Notes: a model not told the origin generated them from the sequence alone. A stretch of 64,000 nt of DNA from Orobanche coerulescens (GCA_033398695.1 CM065815.1:140537001-140601000); one strand, 5' to 3'; shown: positions 11,543 through 23,087, counted from the stretch's first letter. Program-made: numbers and translations.

Positions 11543-13106
11543 TGACGTCTGCCACCACATCGAAGAGAGCCACTCTCTGATCCGCCGGATGCCTTATTCC
11601 GGCTCAATCCGAGCCCCAACCTACGGCGGAGGGTAGCCGCGGCGGTGCGAGACTCTCGATCCCGCCCCCGAGGGACGGCCATAGCCTCTCGCTCGATCAG
11701 TTCCAAACAGCGGAACAGATCGAGGAGGCCATGGCCATCCTACGGGAGCGACGGAGAGCATGCGGTACGCCCGCAATTACCCCATCAGCCATCCGCCGCG
11801 CGGGCAAACGGAAGCTCAAGGGGTTACTTGTCGAGCAATCGTCAAGAAGCCCCGATTCACGAGAAGAAGCACTCGCGATGCGGGACGGTTCCGTTTTCAG
11901 CCGCCTAGGAAGAGACCCATCATGGCGACCGGGGCATTCTGGCCCCAACCACGAGACGACGGAATCCGAGTCCATCACCAGGAGTTCGGCATACCCAACT
12001 CCGAACCAAATACAGGTCAGCCATCTCGCTCCTCCTCGCAGAAGAACCCAGATCGGCGACGACGACCTCATCGCCTACCGCGGAGCCAGGAGATCGGTAC
12101 ACGATCACCTCGGCTCCCGCTCCGAGAGCCGAACCACGAGCGACCAAGCTACGGCGATGGCCGCAATGTAACGCCAGCTCGATGGCATGAAGGCGCTTCT
12201 AGAAACTGGGGCAGACGCCAAGAGAAAGATCGCCGAGCCAAGTGAGCCGCTTGCGGTCCAGATCGAACTTGCCCCCGTGCAGCCAAGGATCACTCCTCCT
12301 CAAACACCTTTTTACGAGGGGAGATCGGACCCCGAGACTCACCTGAGCAAGTTCCGGATCTACATGACCGGATGCGGGGCATCAGACGCGACCAGGTGCC
12401 GAATGTTCCCGCTAATATTGGGCGTAGTGGCCCATAGGTGGTACATCTCACTGCCACCGCGATCAATCAGTTCCTTTGAACAACTGGCGAGCGACTTCAC
12501 ATCGTACTTCGCCGCCAAGGTCGCTCGACCAGAAGGACCCCACCGCATGATGAAAATCAGGTAGGGGGAAGACGAGACCGACGAAGACTACATCGACCGG
12601 TGGATGAGATAATCCTCAACGGCGAGCCCATAAGCGACGAGATCGCCCTCTACTCAGTCCTATGGGGATTCAATGGTCTTTCGCCTATGTTCAGGCACCT
12701 TACGAAGGACATCCCCCCGACCTACGCAATCTTCCGCGCCAAGGCCGCAGACTTTTTGGCCAGGCGGAGGTTGCTCGCCCTTCGCCAAGGCGAGGGGACA
12801 GAGACGGCGATCGCCAAGTCCAACAAGGCGGTCGCCAAGCCGCCCGGTGATTTCAGGACCTTCGAGGATGTGGAAGCCCATCTCTACCAGAACCTCAATC
12901 TATCTCCGGCTCATATTTTCTACGCCATCCAGGGGCGCGAGCGGCTAAGCAAGTCGAAGGCGGTAAGGGACCACGGTCATCTGGACCACAATAAATATTG
13001 TGCTTACCATAAGAGTCCCGGTCACAACACCGATCAATGCCGCGACCTCCTCAGACAACTCTGGAGATTGTTCGAGAAGGGTAAGCTGGACAGTCTAGTA
13101 ACTTAG
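11543..13106 (+). pseudogene. degraded gag of the gag-only LTR element
   Basis: Gag would form the cytoplasmic particle that packages element RNA. Reading from about 11543, recognisable pieces are an N-terminal EEAMAILRERR region near 11720, a retrotransposon gag core (PFYEGRSDPETHLSKFRIY, then LGVVAHRWYISLPPRSISSF) at 12300-12560, a conserved C-terminal part (NGEPISDEIALYSVL, MFRHLTKDIPPTYA) and a CX2HX4HX4C box (CAYHKSPGHNTDQC) near 13000. Lesions are an in-frame TAA at 12172-12174, a TAG at 12562-12564 and a one-base loss near 12597 that moves the reading frame. The homologous gag on the minus strand at 42902-44074 confirms the expected continuation. No polymerase follows: 13107-14166 is non-coding. 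Confidence 0.75.
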
Positions 13107-13375
13107 CCGGAGCCCCGGGCGGAAAGGATCAAGTGTCATGATCGGCGTCAGAACGACGATCACCAGTCTCCTAAACCGATCGCCAGAATCAAACACGGCG
13201 AGCCAGAGGATTCATACGAGTCGGTCCTCCCGATCAACCCTGACGGCTAGATCTTTATGCTTCAATCAAGAGGTGGAAACTTCGGAGGTCTTTCCCCAGT
13301 TTCCACCATGTCAAACGAAAGGCCACGGCCCAAGGCAACGTCTCTAAAAAATAGAGGACTGGCTCGCCATCTAAA

Positions 13376-13728
13376 GTTCATCATCTAACATGATGGACCT
13401 AGGCACGAGATCGCCTCCCTCAGCACAATGTATACCGTCGAGGATCGCCATCTAACATGATGATCCGAGGTAGAAGAGTGCAGCCATGGTCCTGGAGGTC
13501 GATGGAACCGACAGCTTCATCCATGCAAGGTTCCTTTGGGCTGCGATCGCACGCCCTTCATTTAAATACGAGGCGGGCGTTGCCGAAGGACCCTCCAAAC
13601 AAATCTGTGGACACGTTCGCCCGCCCTCAAAGGTTCATCATCTAACATGGTGGACCCGGACAATGCGACGCCTCCCTACCCCTGTCACAACGTATACCGT
13701 CGAGGATCGTCATTTAACATGACGATTC
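13376..13728 (+). other. array of four short hairpins in the 3' internal region
   Basis: Two alternating hairpin types occur twice: A at 13376-13398 and 13632-13656 (stem around TCATCAT / ATGATGGA), B at 13442-13466 and 13704-13728. The loop is CTAAC or TTAAC in every case. In B2 the 10-bp stem GGATCGTCAT / ATGACGATTC stays paired though its bases differ from type A at two stem positions (A-T to G-C). The A-B unit repeats with a period near 257-262 bp. A further hairpin with stem CTCAC/GTGAG is at 13859-13880. Confidence 0.65.
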
Positions 13729-14152
13729 GAGGTAGAAAAGTGCTAACAAGCCGCGGTCGTGGAGTCGATTAATCCGACGACGCCCCGTGCAAGGACTCCT
13801 CTAGACCAAGACCGCTCGTCCTTCGTTTAAATACGAGGCGGGCGTAGCCTAACGGAGGACTCTCACAATAAAGTGAGTCGCGAGACAAACCTACAAGTGG
13901 AATGTCGCTCGCGCACAAGACATGGTCATGGAGGTCGGTCCATCGAACTCCGCGACCGTGCACGGTTCCTCAAAACCGAGATGATCGGCCTTCCTCGAGG
14001 AATCTGCAAAACTGAAAACCGCAAAGAGCTGAACCAAGAATCAGTCCGCTCAAGAAAACTATCGTCTGGTCCATAAAGAGTTGAGTCGCTCGTCTGTAAT
14101 TCAAACGATCGCCGGTAACACCACCTCATCCGATGCCTTCAACATCGGAGCA

Positions 14153-14166
14153 AGCTGGGGGGCAAT
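14153..14166 (+). other. polypurine tract
   Basis: The purine-rich AGCTGGGGGGCAAT directly precedes the right LTR and would prime plus-strand DNA synthesis. Confidence 0.7.
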
Positions 14167-15126
14167 TGTTGTGTCGCGATTAACACATCTCGACGGCGAT
14201 CAACGTAAGGGCCGAGCGACCGAGTCAGCGTCAAAAGAGCCACGACACTCCTACCAAACGAAGATCCCTGATCAAGTTCAAAATCCGAGCGATCGACATC
14301 AAGGGCGATCGTCTCTTGGCACATAGCGATCGACTCCGGTGCCCGGCCAAGGACGACCGCCTCATGCCATGTGTATAACCAACATCCGTCGTATCCACCA
14401 AGACTGGATCTCGGAGTAAAGTCCCGCGTGCAGATCCGGAAAAGGCGCCGTAGGAGAAGGCCTTTGACTCCAACCCATCAACAGCTGTCAACGACAAGGA
14501 CAAACATCACCTGCCGACAGACCCGCCGAAAGGTCCAAGGTGGACCTCCCAAGACAGCGACGTAAGACGCGTGTGGCCCTCTCATTGGTTCGCACATCCG
14601 GCTACCAGCAGCTGCTGCGGGCTTTAAGGAGACCAACCCATGTGCTAAAGACGATCGCCCGCTTATTATAATACAGTAAAGGTGATCGCCCAACTACCTC
14701 CTCTCCTATAAATAGAGGACTTCCAGCATTTGGAAGGGGGCTGGCGGCTTCTTCTCTTTCGGGCTGTTCCCAGACACTCAAAACCTATCTCTCACTCTCG
14801 ATCGAAAGACGATCGGCCGAATCGAGCATCACATCTCATTTGTTACAAGAACTCACAGAGCTTCAACTCTGGTTCTTCCGGCAATCTTCAGCACTCAAGA
14901 GCTAAGATAACTAGAGTCTTTACACTCATTGTAATTGTACTCTAACGTTAATATTTGTACTCTCAAGTATTCGTATTAATAATATCTCGCGAGAGTATTC
15001 AAGCCCGGGACTAACAACCCCGACAAATCTTGTGTTATTTATTTCCCCACGGACGTGCTCTCGCATTTTGTTTGTTACTCGTCCATTTCAGCATATCATC
15101 TCCGGATAATATTTTGGGTAACAACA
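14167..15126 (+). repeat. right LTR of the gag-only element
   Basis: 960 bp, same length as the left LTR with scattered substitutions by eye. TATAAATA at 14707-14714. Confidence 0.93.
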
Positions 15127-15754
15127 TGACCTAAGAGCACATGATAGAAAAATCGATAAATATATAATAAACTTATAGATTTGAATCAACACATTAACAC
15201 TCTCTTATCTGATATTTTATAATTTTACAATTTTTATTTATCTTAAAAATTATCATCTCATATTAACTTTGAATTAGATTCTATAAGTTTAAAAGTAAAT
15301 AAAGATTTATAATCGATATGTATTTTACCATTGTAAAACTATTATATACCCCAATTTAATTTGCTAATAATTAAGTTAATTAAACAAATAGTTTATTCTT
15401 ACTAAAAAAAGAATTGGACCAATTATTAGGTTGAGCAAATAAATAATTTTACTTTTGTTAGGGGATTTTAATTTGTTCAATTTATTGGCATCTAGCAAAT
15501 TGAGCGAACTTTTATTAGTACACACGATTTTATATAGTTAAACTTATATCATGTATTTAATTCTTACTGTGAATTTTAATTTAGACATATCGAATTAAAA
15601 AAGAACTTGTTTACAGATTCAATATTCTATATATTCCTAAATAAATATTTTTAATTTTGAAAAAATTATTTTCACTTATTATTAATTTAGTCGATCATTT
15701 AGTTTGCTAAACGTATAGTTTACTTTTATTGAGTGCTTTGGATAGTATTATTTT
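15127..15754. other. AT-rich spacer, no gene
   Basis: AT-rich sequence with no open frame of note; it appears to resume after 18047, on the other side of the long-inverted-repeat element. Confidence 0.5.
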
Positions 15755-16295
15755 GGGAAAAATGCACAGAAATATATGAATTTTGCTATTTCTTTCATTT
15801 TGCGCACGACTTTTTAATTTTCCCCATAAAATCACTAACTTTCGATTTCGTTCAATTTTTTCCTAGTCTTAAATTTCGCCCAAATTGAATCTGACATGGC
15901 GCTGATGTGGCAACCAGACATGTGTCAACCTCTCTTCCATCCGGAAAATTAAAGGAAAAATGCATAGAAATACATGAACTTTGCTCATTCTTTCATTTTG
16001 CGCGTAACTTTTTAATTTTTTTTTCATAAAATCACTGATTTTGTTCATTTTTTTCCCAATTTTAAATTCTATAAACATATTTTTAGCTTTTCAACAATAC
16101 TCTGCTGTTGGAATATTTACCATGCTTTTGAATCTACTGCATTAGCTGCAAATCTGAAAAGAACAAAGTAGGAGACAGTATCGTTAGTGACGCAATCTGC
16201 AAACAATATGAGTGGATGTGTGACTAGGCGCCCCTCGCGCACACACACACACGCGCGCCGCCACCGTCCGTCCGGCCGGCCGGATCGGGCCGGGT

Positions 16296-17613
16296 TGGGT
16301 CGGGTCGGTCGAAGGGCGATTTGGGCGAAATGTCTCGGCGTCTCGAAGTAATCTTTTTACTGTAATTTTATTCGGTAAAAATTTATTTTACTGAAACACC
16401 TCAATTATAAATTCCGAATTTTGGTTAATTCCGATGTTGCTCATATGTTTTAGTTAATTCCGGGGAGTTCAGGTAAATACCTCAAGTATAAATTTCGATG
16501 TTGCTCATAGAGATGTTAAACGGGCTCGGGCCCGTAGGGCTGACCCGTTTAACCCGCAAAAAAACCGGGTTAGGGCCGATATTTCTTAGCCCGTTTAAAT
16601 CCGGGCTTTTTTGGCCCGGACCGTTTAGCCCGGCTGCTAGTGGCTAGCCCGGCCCGAGGCTAGCCCGAAGCCCGATATATATATATACACTATATTAATA
16701 TTATATATATACACTATATTAATATTATATATATAATATATATTAATATTATATATAATATATATTATTACAGTATTTGTTAATATAGTGTATATATATA
16801 TACATAAAAGTGTATTTTTTGTTATATTTATTATAGTATAGTTGTTACTATATATATATATAATATATTGTTATTGTTTTTTTTATTTATAAAAAAATAA
16901 AAATAGATTTTTAAATATTTCGCCTGCTTAGCCTGCTTAGCCCGAAACCCGTTAGGTTAGGGTTAGCCAATATTTTATAGCCGTTTAAATTGGGCTTTTA
17001 GCTTGACTGCTTAGCCCGAAGCCCGCTAGGGCTAGCCCGGAACCGCTAGGGCTAGCCCGTTTAACATCTCTAGTTGCTCATATGTTTTATCCTGGGAGGC
17101 AGACACTAGACACCGCGGTGGGGACGAATTTGCTTTAAGGAGACAGAAATTCCGGACTCAACATCGCCCATCTTCGGATTTAGTTCTTTTGATGATTTAT
17201 ATATATATATATATATATATTGTTTGCAGATTGCGTCACTAACGGGTCGGGTCGGGTCGGTCGAAGGGCGATTTGGGCGAAATGTCTCGGCGTCTCGAAG
17301 TTATCTTTTTACTGCAATTTTATTCGGTATAAATTTATTTAACTGAAACACCTCAATTAAAAATTCCGAATTTTGGTTAATTTCGATGTTGCTCATATGT
17401 TTTAGTCAATTCCGGGGAGTTCAGGTAAATACCTCAAGTATAAATTTCGATGTTGCTCATATATTTTTTCCTGGGAGGCAGACACTATACACTGCGGTGG
17501 GGGCGAATTTGCTTTAAGGAGACAGAAATTCTGGACTCAACATCGTCCATCTTCGGATTTAGTTCCTTTGTGTGTGTATATATATATATTATTTGCAAAT
17601 TGCGTCACTAACG
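16296..17613. repeat. tandem duplication of about 370 bp, first copy split by a MITE
   Basis: Copy 1 (16296-17243 without the MITE) and copy 2 (17244-17613) both run from gtcggtcgaagggcgatttg to tgcgtcactaacg. Copy 2 keeps the uninterrupted sequence gatgttgctcatat where copy 1 carries the MITE. Confidence 0.9.
16508..17072. mobile_element. hAT-type MITE, copy 2
   Basis: The same 19-bp terminal inverted repeats as at 7007-7559, with a perfect 8-bp target duplication gttgctca (16500-16507 and 17073-17080). An empty target site is present in the neighbouring tandem copy. The interior is TA-rich with no coding. Confidence 0.96.
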
Positions 17614-18047
17614 AATCTATTTCCTACTTTGTTCTTTTTAGATTTGCAGATAATGCAATAGATTTAAAAGCATGGTAAATATTCCAACAGCAGAGTATCG
17701 TTAAAAAGCTAAAAATATGTTTATAGAATTTAAAATTAAGAAAAAATTGAACAAAATCGAAAGTTGGTGATTTTATGAAAAGAAATTAAAAAGTTACGGG
17801 CAAAATGAAAGAATGAGTAAAGTTCATGTATTTCTGTGCATTTTTCCCTTTATTTTTCCGGATGGAAGAGAGGTTGACACATGCTCGGTTGCCACACCAG
17901 CGCCATGTCAGATTCAGTTTTGGCGAAATGTAAGACTAGGGAAAAATTGAACGAAATCGAAAGTTAGTGATTTTATGGGGAAAATTAAAAAATCGTATGC
18001 AAAATGAAAGAAAGAGTAAAATTCATGTATTTCTGTGCAATTTTCCC

Positions 18048-18835
18048 TAGGAAACTATTAATTTGGTCAAATAAATAGTTTTACATGTACTAATAAATAT
18101 ATGCATATATATTCCCACATATATACCATAAGTGACAGTCAATCATTGCATAATTCATATTTTACTATTTAAATATTTTTAAATTTTAATGGATTCATAT
18201 AGTTAATGAGTATTACTATACGAGACTCTCGATTGGAGTATATGTATATTAATTCTAAAAAAATTAATAAATTGTGTGATATGGAATTTTACAATACAAA
18301 ATTAATAGTTAATCTTTTTGTCATTTAGACTATTTGTTCATAATATTTACTTTGTAAGTTTCAGTTTTTATTAAGACGGAGAACCAAATATTATAACAAT
18401 CTATATTTAGTTATTTGCGTATTTCATATATTTAAATGAGTTTAGATGATTAGCGGTTATAAGTATACGAGCTTGGGACGAGAATGGCGAGTAATTTATT
18501 CGAGCTTGGAACATATACGTGTATATAAATCCTAATCGTGGATCATATATTTCAAATTTAATTTAATTTTTTAAATAGGGTTTTGACCCAAAACTACAAC
18601 CACAAACTGTATTTGCCCCGAGAATACATTTATTTTTAACCCCAAAATAATTCGTATAGTCCTTAACACGTAATTAAAATAATAATATTCTAAAAAATCC
18701 TTAAATGGCCATTGCATGAAATAATTATGAAATAACGTAATCAAGTGGTAATTACAGACACCAACCGTGTATCACCACTACCGGGTACCACCACAGCCGA
18801 TCGCCGATAGCCGTGTGTCGTCGACCAATCTCCGG
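18048..18835. other. AT-rich spacer, no gene
   Basis: No supportable coding, RNA or repeat feature. Confidence 0.5.
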
Positions 18836-19236
18836 TAGGGATGACAAAATATACCGAAATGCCGAAATGTTAAATTTACCGTACCGAAGAAATACCAAAA
18901 AATTCGTTATACCTAATTTCCAATACCATAACAGTATGATATTTTTTATTTTCAGTATATACCGAAATACCAAAAAAATTAGTATTTTAATATATATCGG
19001 TATATTTTGGTGTTTTAGTTGTTCAGTATTTCGGTATATATCGGTATTATAATTTTTTTTTTTGATATTTTGGTAACCCGGTATTTCAATAAGTTCGGTA
19101 TATACCGATACCGAAATTAAATTCGGTATACTGAAATTACGGTATGGTATCGGTATGAATTTTATTCTGTCGAAAATTTCAGTACGGTATACGGTATCGG
19201 CAAAAAGTGTCGGTACGATACGGTATACCACCCCTA
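18836..19236. mobile_element. hAT-type MITE with ggtatatcg-rich interior
   Basis: Ends TAGGGATGAC and CCACCCCTA are imperfect inverted repeats. Flanks atctccgg and gtcttcgg match at 6 of 8 positions, a decayed 8-bp target duplication. The interior is built of degenerate tataccgaaatac-like units; long open frames across it are repeat-encoded and not genes. Confidence 0.8.
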
Positions 19237-20401
19237 GTCTTCGGTCACCGGTGTTTTTTTTCTCTCTCCCAATATTTCTGTAAGAAATACGTTAGTTAAG
19301 ATTATCCACTCATATCTTTAAATTGTCATATGGTAATAACAAATATCATTGTCGGTCGCCGGATGTAGCTGTCGATCACCGACAGTGTTAAAACTTACTA
19401 ATTGGTACGTTTAATTGACCAATATTTGTTGAATTCGATGTGTATTTTATTTTGAGTCCATTACAAGTAGGTACAAAGTAGGAGCAAGTATTACAACTAG
19501 ATACAATCTTTTTTGAGGCATTACTACTAGATACAAAGTTGTATTTGGTAAGATCATTTTACCCTTATGCACCTTTTTTGTTATTTTTCATTTGGAAATT
19601 GAAATTTGAATTTATTCATTTGAAATTTGAATCTTACATATCTATAATAAAAAAAGTTACAGATTTAAAATTGACAGAAAACTTTCTTTGTTCTCCAACT
19701 TCATCTTCCATCTTCTTCGTTGTCATTCATCTTCATCTTTTGAATTTTAAAAATCTATTGCAGACCTTCATCTTCTTCGTTGCACGCTTTTATCTTCTTC
19801 GTCTTCCATCTTCCGATATACACCGGTGCATGCACATGTTCTAAAAAATATACACCCATGCATGCACCTGTGCACCAATACATGAACCGTTGCACTAATT
19901 CATGAGCCCTCAATCCCTAAATGAACCAAAAAACGAAAAACAAAAATCAAACGTAATTAAATCCAAAAGAGGAAAACCAAAATCCAATAAAAAGGTACTT
20001 GTTTCTCCATTCACCGTATGTTCATACAAACGTCTGCATTAAGGAAGAGGCCCGGTATCATAATTGGGTTGAGGTTGACTCAAATCTGTCAGGTAACAAC
20101 AACATATCGGTTTGCAGCGCACATCTGGAGCCTTTCGTTTCATCAAGGGGCCAAACTCTTGTCTATAAAAAGACCAGGAGCAGACAGCCGATCTAGAGGC
20201 TTGGGTATACTGGTTGGTGGCGGAGGAGGCCGAGGCCATGGTCACGGCGGGGTACTGGTGGTGGTGGTGGTGTATATTTTTTTTTTCAGAAGCAGTCGAG
20301 CAAAGACACCATTTGTTCAATAAATTAGAAAAAAAAATTGTTCCATGAAAAAGACATCTAATAGAGAAATCAGACTAAAACTGGAAAATCACATCAAATC
20401 C

Positions 20402-20815
20402 CTAACACATTCTTTCAGGCGACGATCTCTCGTAGTTGATCTTAGTGCCATAGATCATATCTTGAGCTTGAATTGAGTTGACGCCATCGATGAAATCGGG
20501 CGATCGGCATCGAGGGGCCTTCATCTTCGACAGAGTATCGGAATCTAAAATTTCGGTAGGGGCAATATGGTAAGTTTCTTGATAAGCTTTGATGGCGAAT
20601 TCTATAATTTGCGGTTCAGAAGCAGAGCTTCCGAGATTGAGTTGAGCGTATTCGAGATAACCGTTTCTTTCCAAAAAGGAATTCAAATCGAGTTGGGGTT
20701 GGGGTGGGAAGAAGCTTATGCTTATCTTCTTCACAAGATCTGGGAAATTTCGCTGTATTGCGTCAGTTAGGGAAAGTAGGAAGAGAACGATCGTGTTCAC
20801 AACGTTAAAAGCCAT
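20402..20815 (-). pseudogene. truncated plant matrix metalloproteinase (signal peptide and prodomain only)
   Basis: Plant matrixins are secreted zinc proteases held inactive by a cysteine-switch prodomain. The 137-residue frame starts at an ATG at 20815 with a hydrophobic segment (NVVNTIVLFLLSL) that could be a signal peptide. It continues with a peptidoglycan-binding-like fold (LERNGYLEYAQL, FAIKAYQETYHI, LDSDTLSKMKAPRC) and the cysteine-switch motif, here PRCRSPDF instead of the usual PRCGxPD. It then stops. The catalytic domain with HExGHxxGxxH is missing in this frame and not found downstream in other frames. It lies between inverted repeats, so it may be a captured fragment. Whether it is expressed is unknown; a stand-alone inhibitory prodomain is a formal alternative. 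Confidence 0.7.
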
Positions 20816-20977
20816 GAATGATTTGTGTTTATGGGATAATCTGTGTTTTTAGGTGGTGGTGTATATGGTCGTGGGAGGCGGAAAAAGAAAACAAAGCAGG
20901 TGTGCATTTGTGTATGTATTTGTATGTGTGTGTAGCATTATTCAAAAGAAAATAGGGTTACTTCTCTCGCATCTAAA

Positions 20978-21222
20978 ACAAAGCATCGACAGCGGCTGGT
21001 TGGGTTAGTTCGAGTCCTGGCAGCTGCAGTGTGGGAGTTTTATCCCTACAATGTGGGGGATAGCTCCTTGTGGGCACCAGATACTGTTCCTCCACCTAGT
21101 GGGTTGTTGAGTCACCATGATTTAATTCCTCCACCAATTCCTGTCGGGCCGGGGGGTGGGGGCCCTGAGGACGAGGGATTTGGCCTTTATTGCTATTAAA
21201 AGCACAAAAAAAAAATAAGAAG
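20978..21222 (+). mobile_element. tRNA-derived SINE-like unit
   Basis: A box B-like AGTTCGAGTCC at 21007-21017 is followed by a GC-rich body (tgtgggggatagctccttgtg, gggccctgaggacgag) and a short A-rich tail near 21204-21220. Box A is not clear, so the unit may be 5'-truncated. Class inferred from these features only. Confidence 0.45.
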
Positions 21223-21783
21223 AAAAGCATATAGGTTTTGATTCAACCCATATTTGAGGGATATATTATAGTAGTTGAGTTGGAGGGTATTTCGAATATT
21301 TTGCATCATATTTTGTACCTAGTAGTAATGCAAAAAAAACCCTGTACCTAGTTGCAATTGTGTTCCAAAAATTGTATCTAGTAGTAATTATTTTATTCTT
21401 TTGGTTTTAATTCTATTTTATTTTTCTGCCAGCACTTTAATAAAATCTATCATTTAGTAATCTAGACAATGAACCGCTTTTTTGGAATTACCAACTGTTA
21501 TAATATACTAGTTTGAATTATTCGACTAAATCACCACAAGGTAATTCAAATAGTTATCACAAGAGTATCACCACAAGATAATTCAAAAAATCATGCAGTG
21601 TTTCTAATAACAACATGGTTGTTGTTATTCCTATCAAAACACAGCATGTTCGTACAATCATAACTACCTCGCCGTGCAATCACAATCCCACTGTCAGTCA
21701 ACACCGGACATTTTGAATTAGCAATGATTATTTAAATTACCGAATGGTACTTTATATTATTAATGAGTACTTTGAATCTTCTA

Positions 21784-22887
21784 TATTAAAAACAGATATT
21801 ATGAGCAAATACAAGGGAAAATAGCAAAAACATAGGATTAAGAAAAACAGATTTGGAGATTGTCAATTAAAAATAAAATACATGTATATTGTCAAAAAAA
21901 AACCTACAAGCAAAAAAAAAATCTACAAATCTATCAACCCAAGTTTACGAAATTGTAACCAAAATCACATCTACAACCCAACAAAATATGAGATCGACAA
22001 CCCAAAACCAAAAGAAACATCTGCTCTACCAACCTAAAAAATAGATCCGGCAAGCTGGAGGAGCTGGTTTTCAAGTCGACGCCCCTTAAAGCTTGGATCA
22101 CCAACCATCTACATCAGCTTTCCATCCTGTCGCGCCGCCCACCTTCGCCCGTGTGTACGAGAAGCATACTGCTGGAATCCGTCACCTGATCTCTAACAAA
22201 AGAAGGAAGAACCCAAAATTTGGTGGGGAATAGGAGAAAGAAAAAGAGAGAAAGAGAAAGAGGATAAAGAAAGTAGGGTGGGAATCTCGTGTGAAAATGG
22301 TGGAAATACATGTATATTGTCAAAAAAATCTTATGTATTAACAACAAATATTATCAGCAAATACAGGGGAACATAGCAAAAACATAAGATTAAGAAAAAC
22401 AGATCTGGAGATTGTCAATTAAAAACAAAATACATGTATATTGTCAAAAAAATATACAAGCAAAAAAAAAATCTACAAATCTATCAACCCAAGTTTACGA
22501 AATTGTAACCAAAATAACATCTACAACCCAACAAAATATGAGATCTACAACTCAAAATCTAACATATGCTGCACCAACCTAAAAAACAGATCCGGGGAGC
22601 TGGAGGACCTGGTTAAGTCGACGCCCCTTAAAGATTGGATAACCAACCATCTCCATCAGCTTTCCATCCTGTCGCGCCGCCCACCTTCGCCCATGTATAC
22701 GAGAAGCATACTGCTGGAATCCGTCACCCGATCTCCAACAGAAGAAAGAATAACCCAAAATTTGGTGGGGGAGAGGAGAAAGAAAAAAGAGAGAGAGAAA
22801 AAGGATAAAGAAAGTAGGGTGGGAATCTCGTGTGAAAATGGTGTAAATAGGAGGGAGTATGAAGAAGAGAGAGAAAGAAGAATAAAA
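21784..22887. repeat. 552-bp direct tandem duplication
   Basis: Copies 21784-22335 and 22336-22887 are collinear with a 552-bp period and share an A-rich first half, a GC-richer middle (gtcgcgccgcccaccttcgcc) and a GA-rich end. Frames through it (such as RVTDSSSMLLVYMGEGGRRD on the minus strand) are shared but match no family known to me. Confidence 0.88.
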
Positions 22888-23087
22888 ACAAATAGGGAGA
22901 GGAAAAATAAAAAGTGACGGAAGAAGTTGAAGAGAAGACTCATATTAGGTTGAAGTACCTAAGGGTATTTTAGATGTATTAGGTAAAAAATGAGTTTTGA
23001 GGCAAAAAATTAGAAGTATTGTATTTTAGACGTCTTAACATTGTTGTCCTGTTTATATGAGTAATGCTATTAACGCATACTTTTACC

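Larger units (their letters stand above)
10456..15126 (+). mobile_element. gag-only LTR retrotransposon (TR-GAG type)
   Basis: Two 960-bp LTRs (10456-11415, 14167-15126) enclose 2751 bp holding only a degraded gag. The primer-binding region ATTGGCGCTAGAAGAAGGGG (11416-11435) and a polypurine tract ending GGGGGGCAAT (to 14166) are in the expected places. No protease, reverse transcriptase or integrase is present, so it depends on a helper. The gag His/Cys box resembles Tat-type Ty3 elements. No matching 5-bp target duplication is seen (tgcca left, tgacc right). The related element at 40747-45434 shares the primer site and internal motifs. Confidence 0.9.
15755..18047. mobile_element. non-autonomous element with roughly 450-bp inverted repeats
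   Basis: Ends are GGGAAAAATGCACAGAAAT (left) and its near-complement on the right (CTGTGCAATTTTCCC). The arms 15755-about 16205 and about 17590-18047 are inverted copies. Each arm contains two diverged copies, about 195 bp apart, of a gaaaaatgcacagaaata...ctttcattttgcg unit. Long arms and no coding suggest a non-autonomous Mutator-type element, but no clear target duplication is seen, so the class is inferred. The interior holds a tandem duplication and an hAT MITE. Confidence 0.7.
19457..21410. mobile_element. possible gene-capturing element bounded by inverted repeats
   Basis: About 80-bp segments near 19465-19550 and 21315-21400 are inverted copies sharing three spaced tactactaggtacaaa-like units. 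Between them lie the metalloproteinase fragment and a SINE-like unit. This resembles a Pack-type non-autonomous element, but the exact ends and the target duplication were not resolved. 19240-19456 shows no gene. Confidence 0.4.

Noticed and set aside
10451..15131. 5-bp target duplication for the first gag-only element
   Set aside because: Flanks tgcca and tgacc do not match; no duplication is claimed.
15740..18062. Possible target duplication ggatagtattatttt / ggaaactattaattt around the long-inverted-repeat element
   Set aside because: Similar but mismatched, and offset from the right end by three bases, so not reliable.
18752..19231. 159-codon minus-strand open frame
   Set aside because: Tyr/Ile/Arg-rich product of the repetitive interior of the MITE 18836-19236.
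19999..20323. Open frames on both strands around 20000-20320
   Set aside because: No family recognised; partly low-complexity (ggtggtggtgg) and no splice support to the metalloproteinase fragment.
22114..22943. Minus-strand frames with GEGGRRDRMES and Phe/Leu-rich tails
   Set aside because: They follow the 552-bp tandem duplication and GA-rich tracts; no family match, so no gene is claimed.
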